This document shows positions 63,865-64,000 of a stretch of 64,000 nt of DNA, piece by piece (the stretch's first letter is position 1; each line of letters starts with the position of its first letter). The notes under the pieces are model-generated. The model was not told the DNA's origin and made no database searches. It saw nothing but the letters and a program-made list of their open reading frames with translations. Source of the stretch: CAVUFH01 sp963740835 (GTDB taxonomy: Bacteria > Actinomycetota > Acidimicrobiia > IMCC26256 > PALSA-610); NCBI GenBank assembly GCA_963740835.1, contig CAVUFH010000007.1, positions 496,001 through 560,000 of the forward strand, given 5' to 3'. A program made the position numbers and the translations under genes.

Positions 63865-64000
63865 CGGCGCGCGGCGAGCGCGTCGGTCATCGCCTGGAAC
63901 CCCTCGGTCACCCAGGAGCGGTCGGCCGGGACGTCGAGCGTGATCGGCGCGCTCTGGAATTCGTTCGCCCACGCCCGCCGTTGGCGGTCGGTGCGGTTCG
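63861..64000 (-). CDS. C-terminal fragment of an upstream gene (partial)
   Basis: Forty-five residues and a stop are visible; the gene continues beyond the right edge. The ending SWVTEGFQAMTDALAARR follows a strand-like APITLDVPADR. It is coupled to the DUF2961 gene by ATGA, so it belongs to the same operon. The family cannot be named from this piece. Confidence 0.5.
   Translation of the reverse strand, partial: NRTDRQRRAWANEFQSAPITLDVPADRSWVTEGFQAMTDALAARR

Overview
The window is GC-rich DNA with many GTG and TTG starts, 4-base ATGA/GTGA gene overlaps and little intergenic space. Together with an F420-type PPOX-family flavin-binding protein and a stand-alone LigD-type polymerase on the right, this points to an actinobacterium, possibly of the Acidimicrobiia type; the class is inference. 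No rRNA, tRNA, CRISPR array or replication origin was recognised.

About 1-54.3 kb is one very large surface-glycan (or glycolipid) region. It encodes cytoplasmic glycosyltransferases (GT2, GT4 and GT2-GT4 fusions), at least nine polytopic GT-C-like membrane proteins, two lipid-carrier GT2 enzymes each paired with a small methyltransferase, a flippase-like membrane protein, four sulfotransferases, a left-handed beta-helix acetyltransferase, many SAM methyltransferases (including TylF-like and CmcI-like ones), five phytanoyl-CoA-dioxygenase-like (PhyH) oxygenases, two radical SAM/SPASM proteins and two large B12-binding radical SAM proteins. A four-domain fusion (methyltransferase, TylF-like, GT2, CmcI-like) of about 1,144 residues lies at 23.7-27.2 kb. 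The gene content suggests assembly of a heavily O-methylated, sulfated, acetylated and oxidised polymer at the cell envelope.

Layout: 1-7.7 kb methyltransferase, sulfotransferases and glycosyltransferases; 7.7-12.9 kb a membrane glycosyltransferase and a double GT-B enzyme; 12.9-19.5 kb radical SAM/SPASM, two PhyH genes and two membrane paralogues; 19.7-33.7 kb a long plus-strand run of methyltransferase, membrane GT, fusion, sulfotransferase and acetyltransferase genes; 33.8-35.7 kb flippase-like protein and methyltransferase; 35.7-36.9 kb a gene-poor scar with a decayed serine recombinase; 36.9-45.1 kb a second copy of much of the same gene set; 45.1-54.3 kb the two B12-radical SAM genes, GT2, the second radical SAM/SPASM and a TylF-like methyltransferase. 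From 54.3 kb onward the genes are unrelated metabolic ones: zinc alcohol dehydrogenase, VOC protein, FtsX-like permease, cyclic-nucleotide-binding protein, PPOX protein, aldo/keto reductase, LigD polymerase, a divergent PhyH enzyme and a DUF2961 protein.

A striking technical feature is that at least fourteen single-base frame changes interrupt otherwise intact genes, nearly all of them one-base insertions. When each is corrected the reading frames run full length without stops and match the lengths of intact paralogues. I treat these as probable sequence errors, not gene decay, and annotate each gene across its full span.
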